A DNA stretch of 64,000 bases from Alkalicoccobacillus gibsonii (GTDB taxonomy: Bacteria > Bacillota > Bacilli > Bacillales > Bacillaceae_D). The position numbers and the translations under genes are program-made. The notes under the pieces are model-generated. The model ran no database searches and was not told the DNA's origin. It saw only the letters and a list, made by a program, of their open reading frames with translations. Below, one piece after another: positions 42,776 to 51,306 of this stretch (position 1 is the first letter of the stretch; every line of letters begins with the position of its first letter). The stretch spans positions 620,001-684,000 of the forward strand of contig NZ_JAEUZA010000002.1 in NCBI RefSeq assembly GCF_016798245.1. Direction: 5' to 3'.

Positions 42776-44446
42776 ATGAACTCGTATCTAGAAATGTTTA
42801 TCCATTTACTTGAACGCGCAGCATTACTGTTAATTTGTTTGTATTTCCTGACGAAAATCCCTGGCTTCCGGGAATTATTGCAGAAAGATAAGTTATCAAC
42901 CCCGCGTGAATTAACCGTTGTTACGTTTGTATTTTGTGCGTTCGCCTTGTTTGGAACGTATTCTGGAATTGAAGTAGAAGGGTCCCTTGTTAATGTGCGG
43001 ACGATTGCGATTGTTGCAGGGGGGATTTTGTTTGGACCCTGGGTGGGTATTATTACGGGTGTTGTTTCGGGCGTACACCGGTATGTAATTGATATCGGTG
43101 GGGTCACGGCTATTCCGTGTTTAATCACAAGTATCACTGCAGGGATCATGGCTGGGATTGTTCATTTAAAAGTGAAGAAAAAGAACTGGTGGCTCGTTGG
43201 TATTGCGGTAGGCATGTTCTGTGAAATGCTAACGATGGGCTTAATCCTGCTGTTGGCCGAACCATTTGAACTTGGAGTGGAAATTGTGTCCATCATTGCT
43301 ATTCCTATGATTTTGGGAGAAGTAAGCATTGGATTAATTATTCTGCTTGTATTAAATATTGAAGGAGAGAAGGACCGTGTGGCTGCGGAGCAATCCAAGA
43401 TGGCGCTTGAGATTGCAAACAAAACGCTACCTTATTTCCGGTCGATTAATCAGGACTCACTCCACACAATCTGTCGGATCATTAAAGATGATATAGAAGC
43501 AGATGCTGTTGCTATTACCGATACTCATCATGTGCTTGCTTATGTTGGTTACGGGGAAGAACGGTACACTGCTGGAAGTAAAATAAACAGTGAGCTGACC
43601 AAACAATCGATCCGAAGTGGTGAAATTACGATTCGGAATCAGGTTGCCGATCATCATACACCTCAAATTCAATGTCTACTCATCATTCCATTTAAAGAGC
43701 ATAATGAGGTCACTGGATCCCTTAAGATTTATTATCAAAAAGCGAACAAAATTACGGATTCCTTGCAGACCATGGCAATCGGTCTCGCGCAAATTATCTC
43801 TACCTTAATGGAAATCTCACGTATTGAACAAATCCGTGCTGGAGCAGAACAAGCGGAATTGAAGGCTCTTCAAGCGACGATAAATCCGCATTTTCTTTTT
43901 AATGCACTGAATGCAATTGCTTCAACAACACGTACAGATCCAAGTCATGCTAGGGAGTTAATTATTAATCTGTCGGGATACTTACGTTATAATCTTGAAC
44001 TGACCGATGAAATGATTGATGTTTCTCAGGCGCTTGAGCAGGTACAGGATTATGTGGAAATTGAAAAAGCGCGGTTTGGAAGTAGGCTGAAGGTACACTA
44101 TGATATTGATCCAGTCGATGTACGAATTCCCAGTCTGTTAATTCAACCGTTAGTTGAAAATGCGATTAATCATGGAGTACAAAAAGGGAAACAACAAGGA
44201 GAAGTGACCATTCGTGTAAAGGATTTAGGAGATACCGTACGGATCACTGTGATGGATACAGGGGTTGGAATTAGCCAAGAAATCATTGACCAGCTTTATA
44301 CAGACAAGGTTTCAGCTAAATCAATTGGACTTTCAAATGTACATCAGCGAGTGAAGCTGATCTACGGCGAAGGCTTGGTGGTTAGCAGACAAAATCCTGG
44401 TACGTTGATCTATTTTGATGTAGTAAAAAGGACGGAGACTAAATGA
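42776..44446 (+). CDS. LytS-type sensor histidine kinase
   Basis: A membrane kinase of about 556 residues: 5-6 helix LytS-type domain (about 1-205, with G-P-W-V-G-I-I-T-G-V-V-S-G-V-H-R-Y), a GAF domain (about 220-355), the His_kinase block N-P-H-F-L-F-N-A-L-N-A-I-A, and a HATPase domain (Q-P-L-V-E-N-A-I-N-H-G, then D-T-G-V-G-I). LytS-like kinases sense extracellular pyruvate in B. subtilis (LytS) and E. coli (YpdA, BtsS). ATG 42776 has AGAGGAG; the ATG at 42713 has none. It overlaps the regulator gene by 4 bp. Confidence 0.9.
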   Translation: MNSYLEMFIHLLERAALLLICLYFLTKIPGFRELLQKDKLSTPRELTVVTFVFCAFALFGTYSGIEVEGSLVNVRTIAIVAGGILFGPWVGIITGVVSGVHRYVIDIGGVTAIPCLITSITAGIMAGIVHLKVKKKNWWLVGIAVGMFCEMLTMGLILLLAEPFELGVEIVSIIAIPMILGEVSIGLIILLVLNIEGEKDRVAAEQSKMALEIANKTLPYFRSINQDSLHTICRIIKDDIEADAVAITDTHHVLAYVGYGEERYTAGSKINSELTKQSIRSGEITIRNQVADHHTPQIQCLLIIPFKEHNEVTGSLKIYYQKANKITDSLQTMAIGLAQIISTLMEISRIEQIRAGAEQAELKALQATINPHFLFNALNAIASTTRTDPSHARELIINLSGYLRYNLELTDEMIDVSQALEQVQDYVEIEKARFGSRLKVHYDIDPVDVRIPSLLIQPLVENAINHGVQKGKQQGEVTIRVKDLGDTVRITVMDTGVGISQEIIDQLYTDKVSAKSIGLSNVHQRVKLIYGEGLVVSRQNPGTLIYFDVVKRTETK

Positions 44447-45174
44447 AAGCAATCATCGTAGAAGACGAAATACCTGCTCAAAAAGAGCTGCAATATTTAA
44501 TTGAAACACATAGTCAAATTGATGTGTTAGCTTGCTTTGAAGATGGACTTGAGGTGCTGAAGTATTTGCAGGACCATGAACCCGACGCCATCTTTTTGGA
44601 CATTAATATCCCATCTCTGGACGGCATGATGCTTGCTGGTCACATTAGTAAATTTGAAACGAAACCTGCGATCATTTTCACGACGGCCTATAAGGAGTAT
44701 GCGGTTAAAGCGTTTGAACTTGAGGCGTTTGATTACATCTTAAAACCTTATAGTGAAAAGCGTGTAGCGGCGATGCTGTCAAAGCTGGAAGCTCATTTTC
44801 TAAAGGGAAATGACCAGGCTGTAAAACAAATCCCAACAAACGTGATTCAGCGAATAAATGGCTGGAAAGACGATAAAATTTATGTGATTCCCGTAGAGGA
44901 CATCTATTATGCGGAAGCGAGTGAAAAACAAACACTCATTTATACGAAGGATGATGTGTATTCAATCCCATCGACGATCTCTGTTTTTCAAGCAGAGATG
45001 CCAGAGGACTTATTTTATCGCTGTCACCGCTCATACTCGGTGAATATTACAAAAATCCATGAAATTGTGCCATGGTTTCATAATACCTATCTTCTAAAAT
45101 TCCATCAGTTTAAGGCAGAGATTCCTGTAAGCCGTGGGAAAGCAAAAGAATTCAAACAGCTGATGCGACTATAG
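44443..45174 (+). CDS. LytTR-family response regulator
   Basis: This 243-residue regulator has a receiver domain (V-E-D-E, phosphoacceptor Asp53 in F-L-D-I-N-I-P, and K-P-Y near 103) and a C-terminal LytTR DNA-binding domain (about 135-240, with I-Y-Y-A-E-A-S and F-Y-R-C-H-R-S-Y-S-V-N). Coupling to the LytS-type kinase makes the pair one two-component system. Members bind direct repeats spaced 21 bp, and such a repeat lies just downstream of this gene, ahead of the transporter. Confidence 0.92.
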   Translation: MKAIIVEDEIPAQKELQYLIETHSQIDVLACFEDGLEVLKYLQDHEPDAIFLDINIPSLDGMMLAGHISKFETKPAIIFTTAYKEYAVKAFELEAFDYILKPYSEKRVAAMLSKLEAHFLKGNDQAVKQIPTNVIQRINGWKDDKIYVIPVEDIYYAEASEKQTLIYTKDDVYSIPSTISVFQAEMPEDLFYRCHRSYSVNITKIHEIVPWFHNTYLLKFHQFKAEIPVSRGKAKEFKQLMRL

Positions 45175-45177
45175 AAA

Positions 45178-45208
45178 CCATTCATGCTTATTTCTATGCA
45201 GTTCATTC
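45178..45208 (+). promoter_or_regulatory. Candidate LytTR direct-repeat site before OFA transporter
   Basis: C-C-A-TTCAT (45178-45185) and C-A-G-TTCAT (45199-45206) are direct repeats offset by exactly 21 bp, the spacing used by LytTR regulators. The TTCAT core resembles the repeat reported for E. coli YpdB (TTTCAT). It lies 84-114 bp upstream of the transporter start. Confidence 0.5.
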
Positions 45209-45291
45209 TAACCTGCGTACGCCCTCATCATCCGGTGCTAGACTTTAGCTAAAGAGACATGTTACTACCGGATGAAAAGAGGGAACCTACA

Positions 45292-46521
45292 ATGAATACA
45301 ACAAAGACTAACCGACTATGGATCATTTTTGGAACCGTTCTCGTACAAATGGGACTCGGAACGATTTATACATGGAGTTTATTTAATCAACCCTTAGCCG
45401 AATTGAACGGCTGGAACTTAAATGCAGTCACTGTTACGTTTTCAATTACAAGCTTTGCATTAGCCTTTGCCACATTATTCTCTAGTAAAATTCAAGAGAA
45501 AATGGGGATACGCAAGCTTTTAATGTTCTCAGGGATAACGCTTGGTTTAGGACTAATCTTAAGCTCCTTTGTCTCATCACTATGGATGCTTTACATTCTT
45601 GCAGGAGTCGTTGTTGGTTTTGCAAACGGTACTGCTTATATCTCGTCATTGTCTAACTTAATTAAGTGGTTTCCTGAACGCAAAGGACTTATATCAGGTA
45701 TTTCAGTAGGAGCCTTTGGAACAGGAAGCTTCCTATTCCGATATATAAATGGAGCATTTTTGACTTCTTTTGGAGTGACGCAAACCTTTTTACTTTGGGG
45801 GTTATGCGCGCTTGCCTTAATCGTAGGTGGAGCTATTTTCGTCAAAGAAGCTAAAGTAGTAGCGGCTGTTACGAACGACAAACAATTAAAAGACTTTACC
45901 GTAAAAGAAATGTTAAAAACAAAACAGTCCTACATGCTTTTTATCATCTTCTTCACTGCGTGTATGAGTGGATTGTACTTAATTGGTGTTGTAAAGGATG
46001 CAGGCGAAAGTCTTGCTGGTCTTAGTCCAGAAACAGCGGCTAATGCTGTTGCATTAGTTGCCATCTTTAACACCACAGGACGTGTCGTACTTGGGGCCCT
46101 TTCAGATAAAATGGAACGTATGCACATCATTGCAGGGACACTACTAATCACAGCACTAGCCGTTGCTGTTCTAAGCTTCGCCGAGTTAAACTTTGGACTA
46201 TTCTTTGTTTGTGTGGCAGTCATTGCCTTTAGCTTTGGTGGCAACATTACCATCTTCCCAGCCATTGTCTCCGATTACTTCGGTCTTAAAAATCAAAGTC
46301 GTAATTACGGTGTGATTTATCAAGGCTTTGGAATTGGTGCTCTTGCAGGATCAATGATTTTTACAGTAATGGGCGGGTTTGTCCCAACCTTTATGATCAT
46401 CGCAGCTCTATGCTTAGTATCCTTTATTCTAGCCATCATGATTCGTAATCCACGATTACAAGAAGCGAGGGTTAAGGAGAAAGAAGAACATTATGCTGGA
46501 CAAGTTGTGGCTGATAATTAA
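45292..46521 (+). CDS. OFA-family MFS transporter (YhjX-like)
   Basis: A 409-residue major-facilitator protein with 12 membrane segments of the oxalate/formate antiporter (OFA) family: G-T-I-Y-T-W-S-L-F near residue 22, and the G-x-x-x-D/R-K-x-G-x-R-like loop (K-M-G-I-R-K) between helices 2 and 3. E. coli YhjX, of the same family, is induced by pyruvate through the LytS/LytTR-type YpdAB pair. The gene next to a LytS/LytT pair here suggests a pyruvate or related monocarboxylate carrier. ATG 45292 follows AGAGGGA; the upstream ATG at 45259 lacks a ribosome site. Confidence 0.85.
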   Translation: MNTTKTNRLWIIFGTVLVQMGLGTIYTWSLFNQPLAELNGWNLNAVTVTFSITSFALAFATLFSSKIQEKMGIRKLLMFSGITLGLGLILSSFVSSLWMLYILAGVVVGFANGTAYISSLSNLIKWFPERKGLISGISVGAFGTGSFLFRYINGAFLTSFGVTQTFLLWGLCALALIVGGAIFVKEAKVVAAVTNDKQLKDFTVKEMLKTKQSYMLFIIFFTACMSGLYLIGVVKDAGESLAGLSPETAANAVALVAIFNTTGRVVLGALSDKMERMHIIAGTLLITALAVAVLSFAELNFGLFFVCVAVIAFSFGGNITIFPAIVSDYFGLKNQSRNYGVIYQGFGIGALAGSMIFTVMGGFVPTFMIIAALCLVSFILAIMIRNPRLQEARVKEKEEHYAGQVVADN

Positions 46522-46535
46522 CGAATGATAGAACG

Positions 46536-46568
46536 AGAGCATTCCGCTTTGTGGAGTGCTCTTGTTTT
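46536..46568. terminator. Terminator between OFA gene and lipoprotein gene
   Basis: AGAGCATTCC and the complementary GGAGTGCTCT (one G-U pair) enclose a GCTTTGT loop, with TGTTTT after it. It separates two converging genes. Confidence 0.75.
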
Positions 46569-46572
46569 GGCA

Positions 46573-46944
46573 TTATGTCTCCACTACATCAAATGCTGTT
46601 TCGATATCGTTAAGGTAGACACTAATGATGTCGGTATCACTTGTATTGATCTGAAAAATGTGTAAAGAACCTTCCTCAGGAGCTTCCTCAGATGTTTCGG
46701 TTAGTTTCAGCGTGTACGTATCATCAGTGATATCAACTACGTAGTCAACCTTTTGATCTGATTGATAAATGACATATGGCTTATCTCGATTTTTTCCATA
46801 AATAAGTTGTAAACGTAAGGTATGATCGACTTTTTCTTCGATGGCAGAAGGAACATCAGACAACTCCGCTGCTACTTCTTCGCTACCAGTACAGCCGGTT
46901 AAGGCAAAGCCGAGTATACAAAGGCTAATGATTAATTTTTTCAC
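46573..46944 (-). CDS. Small putative lipoprotein
   Basis: A 123-residue secreted protein with a lipobox A-L-T-G-C and an acidic N-terminal linker after the Cys. The mature part looks like a small beta-rich domain (L-R-L-Q-L-I-Y-G-K-N...V-D-Y-V-V-D-I-T-D-D-T-Y-T-L-K-L). No family was recognised. A GTG at 46953 abuts the GAAGGAAG ribosome site, so the in-frame GTG at 46944 is preferred. It stands alone on the minus strand, divergent from dsdA. Confidence 0.75.
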   Translation of the reverse strand: MKKLIISLCILGFALTGCTGSEEVAAELSDVPSAIEEKVDHTLRLQLIYGKNRDKPYVIYQSDQKVDYVVDITDDTYTLKLTETSEEAPEEGSLHIFQINTSDTDIISVYLNDIETAFDVVET

Positions 46945-47033
46945 AAAGACCACTTCCTTCTCTTTAGGTAGGTTCTACCTATATACTGTATGTACATAAA
47001 AAGGGTTTCAGTTTTTATATGGAGGTTGATTAG

Positions 47034-48309
47034 ATGAGTCGTGTGATTTTAGGTAAAGATATTGAACAATGGATGAAGGACTTTCCACACCTGCAGCAGC
47101 TAATGAAAACAGAACCTATAACATGGATTAATGATAGGAAATCGAATCATGAACCGATCCATCTTACTATAGAAGAAGCAGAGCAACGTTTAAGACGATT
47201 CGCTCCTTTTTTAGCAAGTGTTTTTCCTGATACACAAGCAAATCAAGGGTTGATTGAATCACCTATTCAGCGAGTAGTGCTTGCCGAGCAAGAAATTGAA
47301 AAACAGTTTGGCAAAAATCCTGGAAACCTGTGGCTTAAATGCGATCACCAATTACCGATTTCAGGATCCATTAAAGCACGAGGTGGGATTTATGAGGTAT
47401 TAGCGCATGCTGAGAAGCTAGCCTTCCAACATGGCATGTTGAGGGAATCAGATGACTACTCAATATTGGCGGATGAATCATTCCGTTCTTTTTTCTCTTC
47501 TCATAAGATAGCCGTTGGTTCTACTGGAAACTTAGGGTTAAGCATTGGTGTGATGGGAGCGGCACTAGGATTTCAGGTTACGGTTCATATGTCCGCAGAT
47601 GCAAAGCAGTGGAAAAAAGATTTACTTCGCACGCGAGGAGTGGAAGTCATTGAGTACACTTCAGACTATAGTAAAGCGGTAGAGGAAGGAAGAAAACAAG
47701 CGGAAGCCGATCCTACCACTCACTTTGTAGACGATGAGAATTCAACAACCCTTTTTGTTGGCTATGCAACAGCGGCTAAGCGCCTTGCGGGTCAGCTTGC
47801 AGAACAAGGGATTGAAGTAAGTGCAGAGCGTCCATTACATGTCTATCTTCCATGTGGAGTAGGTGGTGGTCCAGGTGGCGTCACCTATGGATTAAAGCAG
47901 GAGTTTGGTGAGCATGTTCAATGCTTTTTTGTTGAACCTACACATTCTCCGTGTATGGTGCTTGGAATGATGACAGGTTACCATGACCGCATATCTGTGC
48001 AGGATTTTGGGATTGATAATCAAACCATTGCTGATGGAGCCGCTTATCTCAGGTATCATGACGGCAGAGGATTCAATGCTTTATAAGCTGCAAGCCTTGT
48101 TAATGGATACAGAAAAAATTCAGCTTGAGCCATCGGCCGTTGCGGGACTTGCTGGGCTGATTCAATTACAGAAGGATCATGCGGTTCAACACGCTAAAGC
48201 CGCTACTCATTTAGTTTGGGCAACAGGAGGAAGTATGGTACCAGAAGAACAAATGCAACAAGATTACCAAACAGGGAAGAGGCTTTGGGAAACGGAGAAT
48301 ATAGAGTAA
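47034..48309 (+). pseudogene. dsdA: D-serine dehydratase, frameshifted by a 44-bp deletion
   Basis: The first 335 codons encode a normal DsdA N-terminal and central part, including the PLP Lys region (S-G-S-I-K-A-R-G-G), S-T-G-N-L-G-L-S and G-V-G-G-G-P-G-G-V. After A-D-G (48030-48038) the reading frame runs into 15 unrelated codons and stops at 48086. The expected C-terminus continues in the +1 frame from about 48037 to 48309 (E-P-L-I-S-G...L-E-P-S-A-V-A-G). The conserved L-A-V-G-R-x-S-G-F-V-G block is missing. Both frames fit a single deletion of about 44 bp between two copies of GCTGATGGA, of which one remains. The enzyme, which makes pyruvate and ammonia from D-serine, should be inactive. 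Confidence 0.88.
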
Positions 48310-48399
48310 AGGTAAGCAAAACAATCGTTAAACAAACGTTTATTTTAATGAAAAAGTTCAATCTTTACAAAGCTTTAACCAACTTATCGTGGGGTAATA

Positions 48400-48408
48400 T
48401 GGTATAAT
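48400..48408 (+). promoter_or_regulatory. Extended -10 promoter for SGNH hydrolase gene
   Basis: TGGTATAAT (TATAAT at 48403-48408 with TGn) lies 33 bp before the TTG start. No good -35 is visible at 17 bp. Confidence 0.5.
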
Positions 48409-48440
48409 CATGTGAAAATATGTGTTAAGGGGGCGTCAGC

Positions 48441-49250
48441 TTGAAACGAATCGGTATTGCGTTACTTGCTTTTGCTGGACTATCTCTTCTCATTCTTAAT
48501 ATTATTCAAAACCTAGACGGACAGGCAGTTGCAGCAGATGATGAAGAACTTGCTGAAAAAATAGACCAATTGAATCCAGAGAACGGGGAAGTTAGTTATT
48601 TAGATTATCTACACTATTGGGCGTTAACGCATGATCACGTTCAAATTGCAGTAATAGGAAGTAGTGTAACAAATGGGAAAGGCGCAAGCTCGACCTCGAA
48701 AAATTGGCCTAGTCTTATGACACGTTCCATTCAACAGACTCAGGCAGTGCTCGAAAAAAGCAAACTCAGTAATTATGGAGTAAACGGAGCGACCATTCAG
48801 AACCTTCTGGATAACGGAAGTTTTGAGCAAATGATTAAGGAAGAACCTAATTTTATCATTATAGAAAGTTCCATTTTAAATAGCCATAGAAAGAACGAAC
48901 CATTAAAAAATACAAATGAATCCATACGAATGGCTGTCGAGCAAATACAACAAGCTCTACCAACAAGTAAAATTTTGCTCACATCACCTAACCCTGCTAC
49001 AACAAAGCTCGACACAGATTATAATGACATCGGACTGAATTATCAAGAGTACCTAGAAAGCACTGAGGATTACATCCTCAGCCAAGGCTGGAACTATGCA
49101 GATATGTATGGTGCGATGTTAATTGATTTTGAAAAAGAAGGATTAATGCTTGAGCAAACGTTAGCAGACGGCTTGCATCCAAATGATCTGGGATACAGGA
49201 TCTGGGCTCGTCAGCTGATGCTTTACTTAGAAGAAGACCGTACGTTATAA
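48441..49250 (+). CDS. SGNH/GDSL-family hydrolase, membrane-anchored or secreted
   Basis: The product has 269 residues and an N-terminal hydrophobic segment (about 4-22) that could be a signal anchor. SGNH block I is I-G-S-S-V-T-N-G-K-G (Ser near 73), block II N-Y-G-V-N-G-A-T, and block V D-G-L-H-P-N-D with the catalytic Asp/His near 250. The family contains carbohydrate esterases and lipases; the substrate cannot be deduced. The TTG start has an AAGGGGG ribosome site. A terminator follows, and then a long 20/21-bp repeat array. Confidence 0.85.
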   Translation: MKRIGIALLAFAGLSLLILNIIQNLDGQAVAADDEELAEKIDQLNPENGEVSYLDYLHYWALTHDHVQIAVIGSSVTNGKGASSTSKNWPSLMTRSIQQTQAVLEKSKLSNYGVNGATIQNLLDNGSFEQMIKEEPNFIIIESSILNSHRKNEPLKNTNESIRMAVEQIQQALPTSKILLTSPNPATTKLDTDYNDIGLNYQEYLESTEDYILSQGWNYADMYGAMLIDFEKEGLMLEQTLADGLHPNDLGYRIWARQLMLYLEEDRTL

Positions 49251-49256
49251 GATTTG

Positions 49257-49289
49257 AACCACTACTTCTGGATGAGGTGGTGGTTTTTT
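49257..49289 (+). terminator. Terminator of SGNH hydrolase gene
   Basis: AACCACTAC pairs with GGTGGTGGTT (mismatch tolerated) around a TTCTGGATGA loop, followed by a T tract. Confidence 0.75.
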
Positions 49290-49319
49290 GGTTGGGGTTT
49301 GGAGTGGTAGGGGTGGAAT

Positions 49320-49800
49320 CGGAGCGATAGAGAAAAGATCCATGCGATAGAAGGGAAATCCATGCGATAGGCATCTGGATTGGTGTGATAGAAAGGAGAT
49401 TCATACGATAGGTAGCGGGATGGATGCGATAGAAGGGAGATTCATGCGATAGGCATCTGGATTGGTGGGATAGAAGGGAAATCTATCCGATAGGCATCTG
49501 GGATTGGTGTGATAGAAAGGAGATCCATGCGATAGGCATCTGGATGGATGCGATAGAAGGAAGATCCATGCGATAGGCATCTGGATTGATGTGATAGAGG
49601 AAGATCCATTCGATAGGCAGCGGAATTGATGTGATAGAAGGAAAGTCTATGCGATAGGCATCTGGATTAATGCGATAGATGGGAAATCCATGCGATAGAC
49701 ATCTGGATTGATGCGATAGAAGGAAGAACCATGCGATAGGCATCTAGATTGATGTGATAGAAGAAAAATCCATGCGATAAGCAACGGGATCGAAGCGATA
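49320..49800. repeat. 41-bp dimeric tandem array (GCGATAG family)
   Basis: GCGATAG-type landmarks occur at 49324, 49344, 49364, 49385, 49405, 49426, 49446, 49467, 49487 and onward, alternating 20 and 21 bp. The higher-order unit, GCGATAGAAGG...CCAT plus GCGATAGGCATCTGGATTGAT-like halves, is 41 bp and repeats about 11 times. It fills the space between the SGNH terminator and the terminator of the converging kinase operon. There is no gene between 49251 and 49873. Confidence 0.95.
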
Positions 49801-49830
49801 GCCATCAATACGTTCCCCAGACCGTTCATC

Positions 49831-49857
49831 AAAAAAAACCGCGGTCTCTCCGCGGTT
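49831..49857 (-). terminator. Terminator of the garR-kinase operon (minus strand)
   Basis: On the minus strand AACCGCGG-AGAGA-CCGCGGTT is a perfect 8-bp stem followed by a T run (the A run at 49831-49838). Confidence 0.92.
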
Positions 49858-49873
49858 CTCCTCATTCCTCTCT

Positions 49874-51304
49874 TTATTTCCCTTCCAACACGGCAACGGC
49901 TTCTTTTAGTGTCTCAGCTTGTCCGACATTTCCAGGGAACACAATGTATGCACATCCTGGGAATTTGCTTTCTGGACCTGTTTTCCATACAGGGATGCCT
50001 GGCTTAATTTGTCCGGCGACTTCTGCACGTTTCACCGATAGACCGGTTGTACCGACGCTGCTAGAAGTGATGCCGCCTTTTGCGACAATGTAGTTCGGTT
50101 GGACGGTTAAGTCGCTAACAATGCTAGTGACAGCATCGGAAATTTTTACAGAAAGCTGTAACTCTTCTTCTTGACGGTTATCACCGAGATCTAATCGCTC
50201 ACGTCTAGTGTAATAAACTACCGATTTTCCTGAGGTAATCAATTGTTCAATCGTTGTACGAACTCGCTCAATTTCTTTGGCAAATGCGTCATCATCCAGT
50301 ACAAGGTGAACGTCGAACTCAATCGCTTCCACTAGACCGCTCGCAATCAGGTCATTGAGTTGCTCGGTTGTTTTCTGAACATGAGAACCTACAACAATTA
50401 ATCCGCCATGATTTGTGTCTTCTGTGATTAACTCATCGCGTGTTAATAGGGCTTTATCTGTTACTCCACCAATAACCTTTGTTAAGGCTGAGGCGCTACG
50501 GCATAGAAATTGCTTGCCTTCTTTTAAAGCTTGGAGGAAGGCTGTAACAAAGACTTCAACATCTACGTAATCCACTGCATTGACAATGATTTTTTGAAAA
50601 TCGGTTGCAGCAAGTAGTTGGTTTTTAACAGCTTCTACATCGTTTGCTCTTAACGTCTCAAGCGTAATGTAGATACAATCTTCCTTTTTGAATTCGCCTT
50701 TTGTTTTTTCTTCGACCCACTCTCCAAGATGAGAAGAGTGGAAGCTGAATGTACGATCTTTAGCAAATTCTGTTTCTCCAGCAGGGACGAGGTCATCTCC
50801 GTACTGTACGTAATGAACGTTATCAATGGTTAGGCGACCTCCTTCTTTAAAGAAGGGAATAATCACTTCTCCATCAAATCGACTAGAAGAAGCAGCTTCA
50901 ATTGAATCCTTTAACGTAACAGTCTCAAGTGGGTAGTGCCCGCGAAGGGTAGAGTCTCCTCGGCTAATTAAAACATAAGGAACGTTTTCCTCTTCTGAAA
51001 CAGCTTGTACTCTTTCTGCAATCTCAGTATGAGCCTTTGTTGTTTCAGCAGAAGTGAATCCGCGTGAGTTAGTTAGTAGGAAGAAGATTCGATTCTCTTC
51101 ACGAAACCCAGCTTGAATGGAGCTTTTTGTCCAATCCGTATAAACCGACACACCGTGTACCGTCTGGATACCGGTTGGATCATCATCAAGTACGACAATT
51201 TTATAAGCTGAATTTGCTAGTTCTTTTGATAAAAGATCTTGAACAACCTCTCTATTAATTGAAGGAATCTGGTCTAGTCGTTCGGAAGCTTTTAGGTTTT
51301 GCAT
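49874..51304 (-). CDS. DUF1537 acid-sugar kinase (longer subtype)
   Basis: A 476-residue DUF1537-family kinase with V-L-D-D-D-P-T-G-I-Q near residue 40, S-R-G-D-S-T-L-R-G-H near 115, and a C-terminal nucleotide domain (A-K-G-G-I-T-S-S near 417; F-P-G-N-V-G). It differs clearly from the copy at 40347-41645, having an N-terminal extension and D-D-D-P-T-G in place of A-D-D-I-T-G. It is the last gene of rpiR-gntP-garR-kinase. Characterised relatives phosphorylate tetronates; the partner genes here (garR and a ketose-phosphate-type aldolase) suggest a different, possibly C6, substrate. Confidence 0.85.
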   Translation of the reverse strand: MQNLKASERLDQIPSINREVVQDLLSKELANSAYKIVVLDDDPTGIQTVHGVSVYTDWTKSSIQAGFREENRIFFLLTNSRGFTSAETTKAHTEIAERVQAVSEEENVPYVLISRGDSTLRGHYPLETVTLKDSIEAASSSRFDGEVIIPFFKEGGRLTIDNVHYVQYGDDLVPAGETEFAKDRTFSFHSSHLGEWVEEKTKGEFKKEDCIYITLETLRANDVEAVKNQLLAATDFQKIIVNAVDYVDVEVFVTAFLQALKEGKQFLCRSASALTKVIGGVTDKALLTRDELITEDTNHGGLIVVGSHVQKTTEQLNDLIASGLVEAIEFDVHLVLDDDAFAKEIERVRTTIEQLITSGKSVVYYTRRERLDLGDNRQEEELQLSVKISDAVTSIVSDLTVQPNYIVAKGGITSSSVGTTGLSVKRAEVAGQIKPGIPVWKTGPESKFPGCAYIVFPGNVGQAETLKEAVAVLEGK

Positions 51305-51306
51305 AC

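Noticed and set aside
47983-48309. Independent small gene downstream of dsdA
   Set aside because: Its sequence from E-P-L-I-S-G onward is the C-terminus of D-serine dehydratase in another frame; the first codons are out-of-frame dsdA sequence.
49320-49865. Minus-strand frames reading I-A-W-I-F-L-L-S-H-Q repeats
   Set aside because: Artefact of the GCGATAG array, with no ribosome site.
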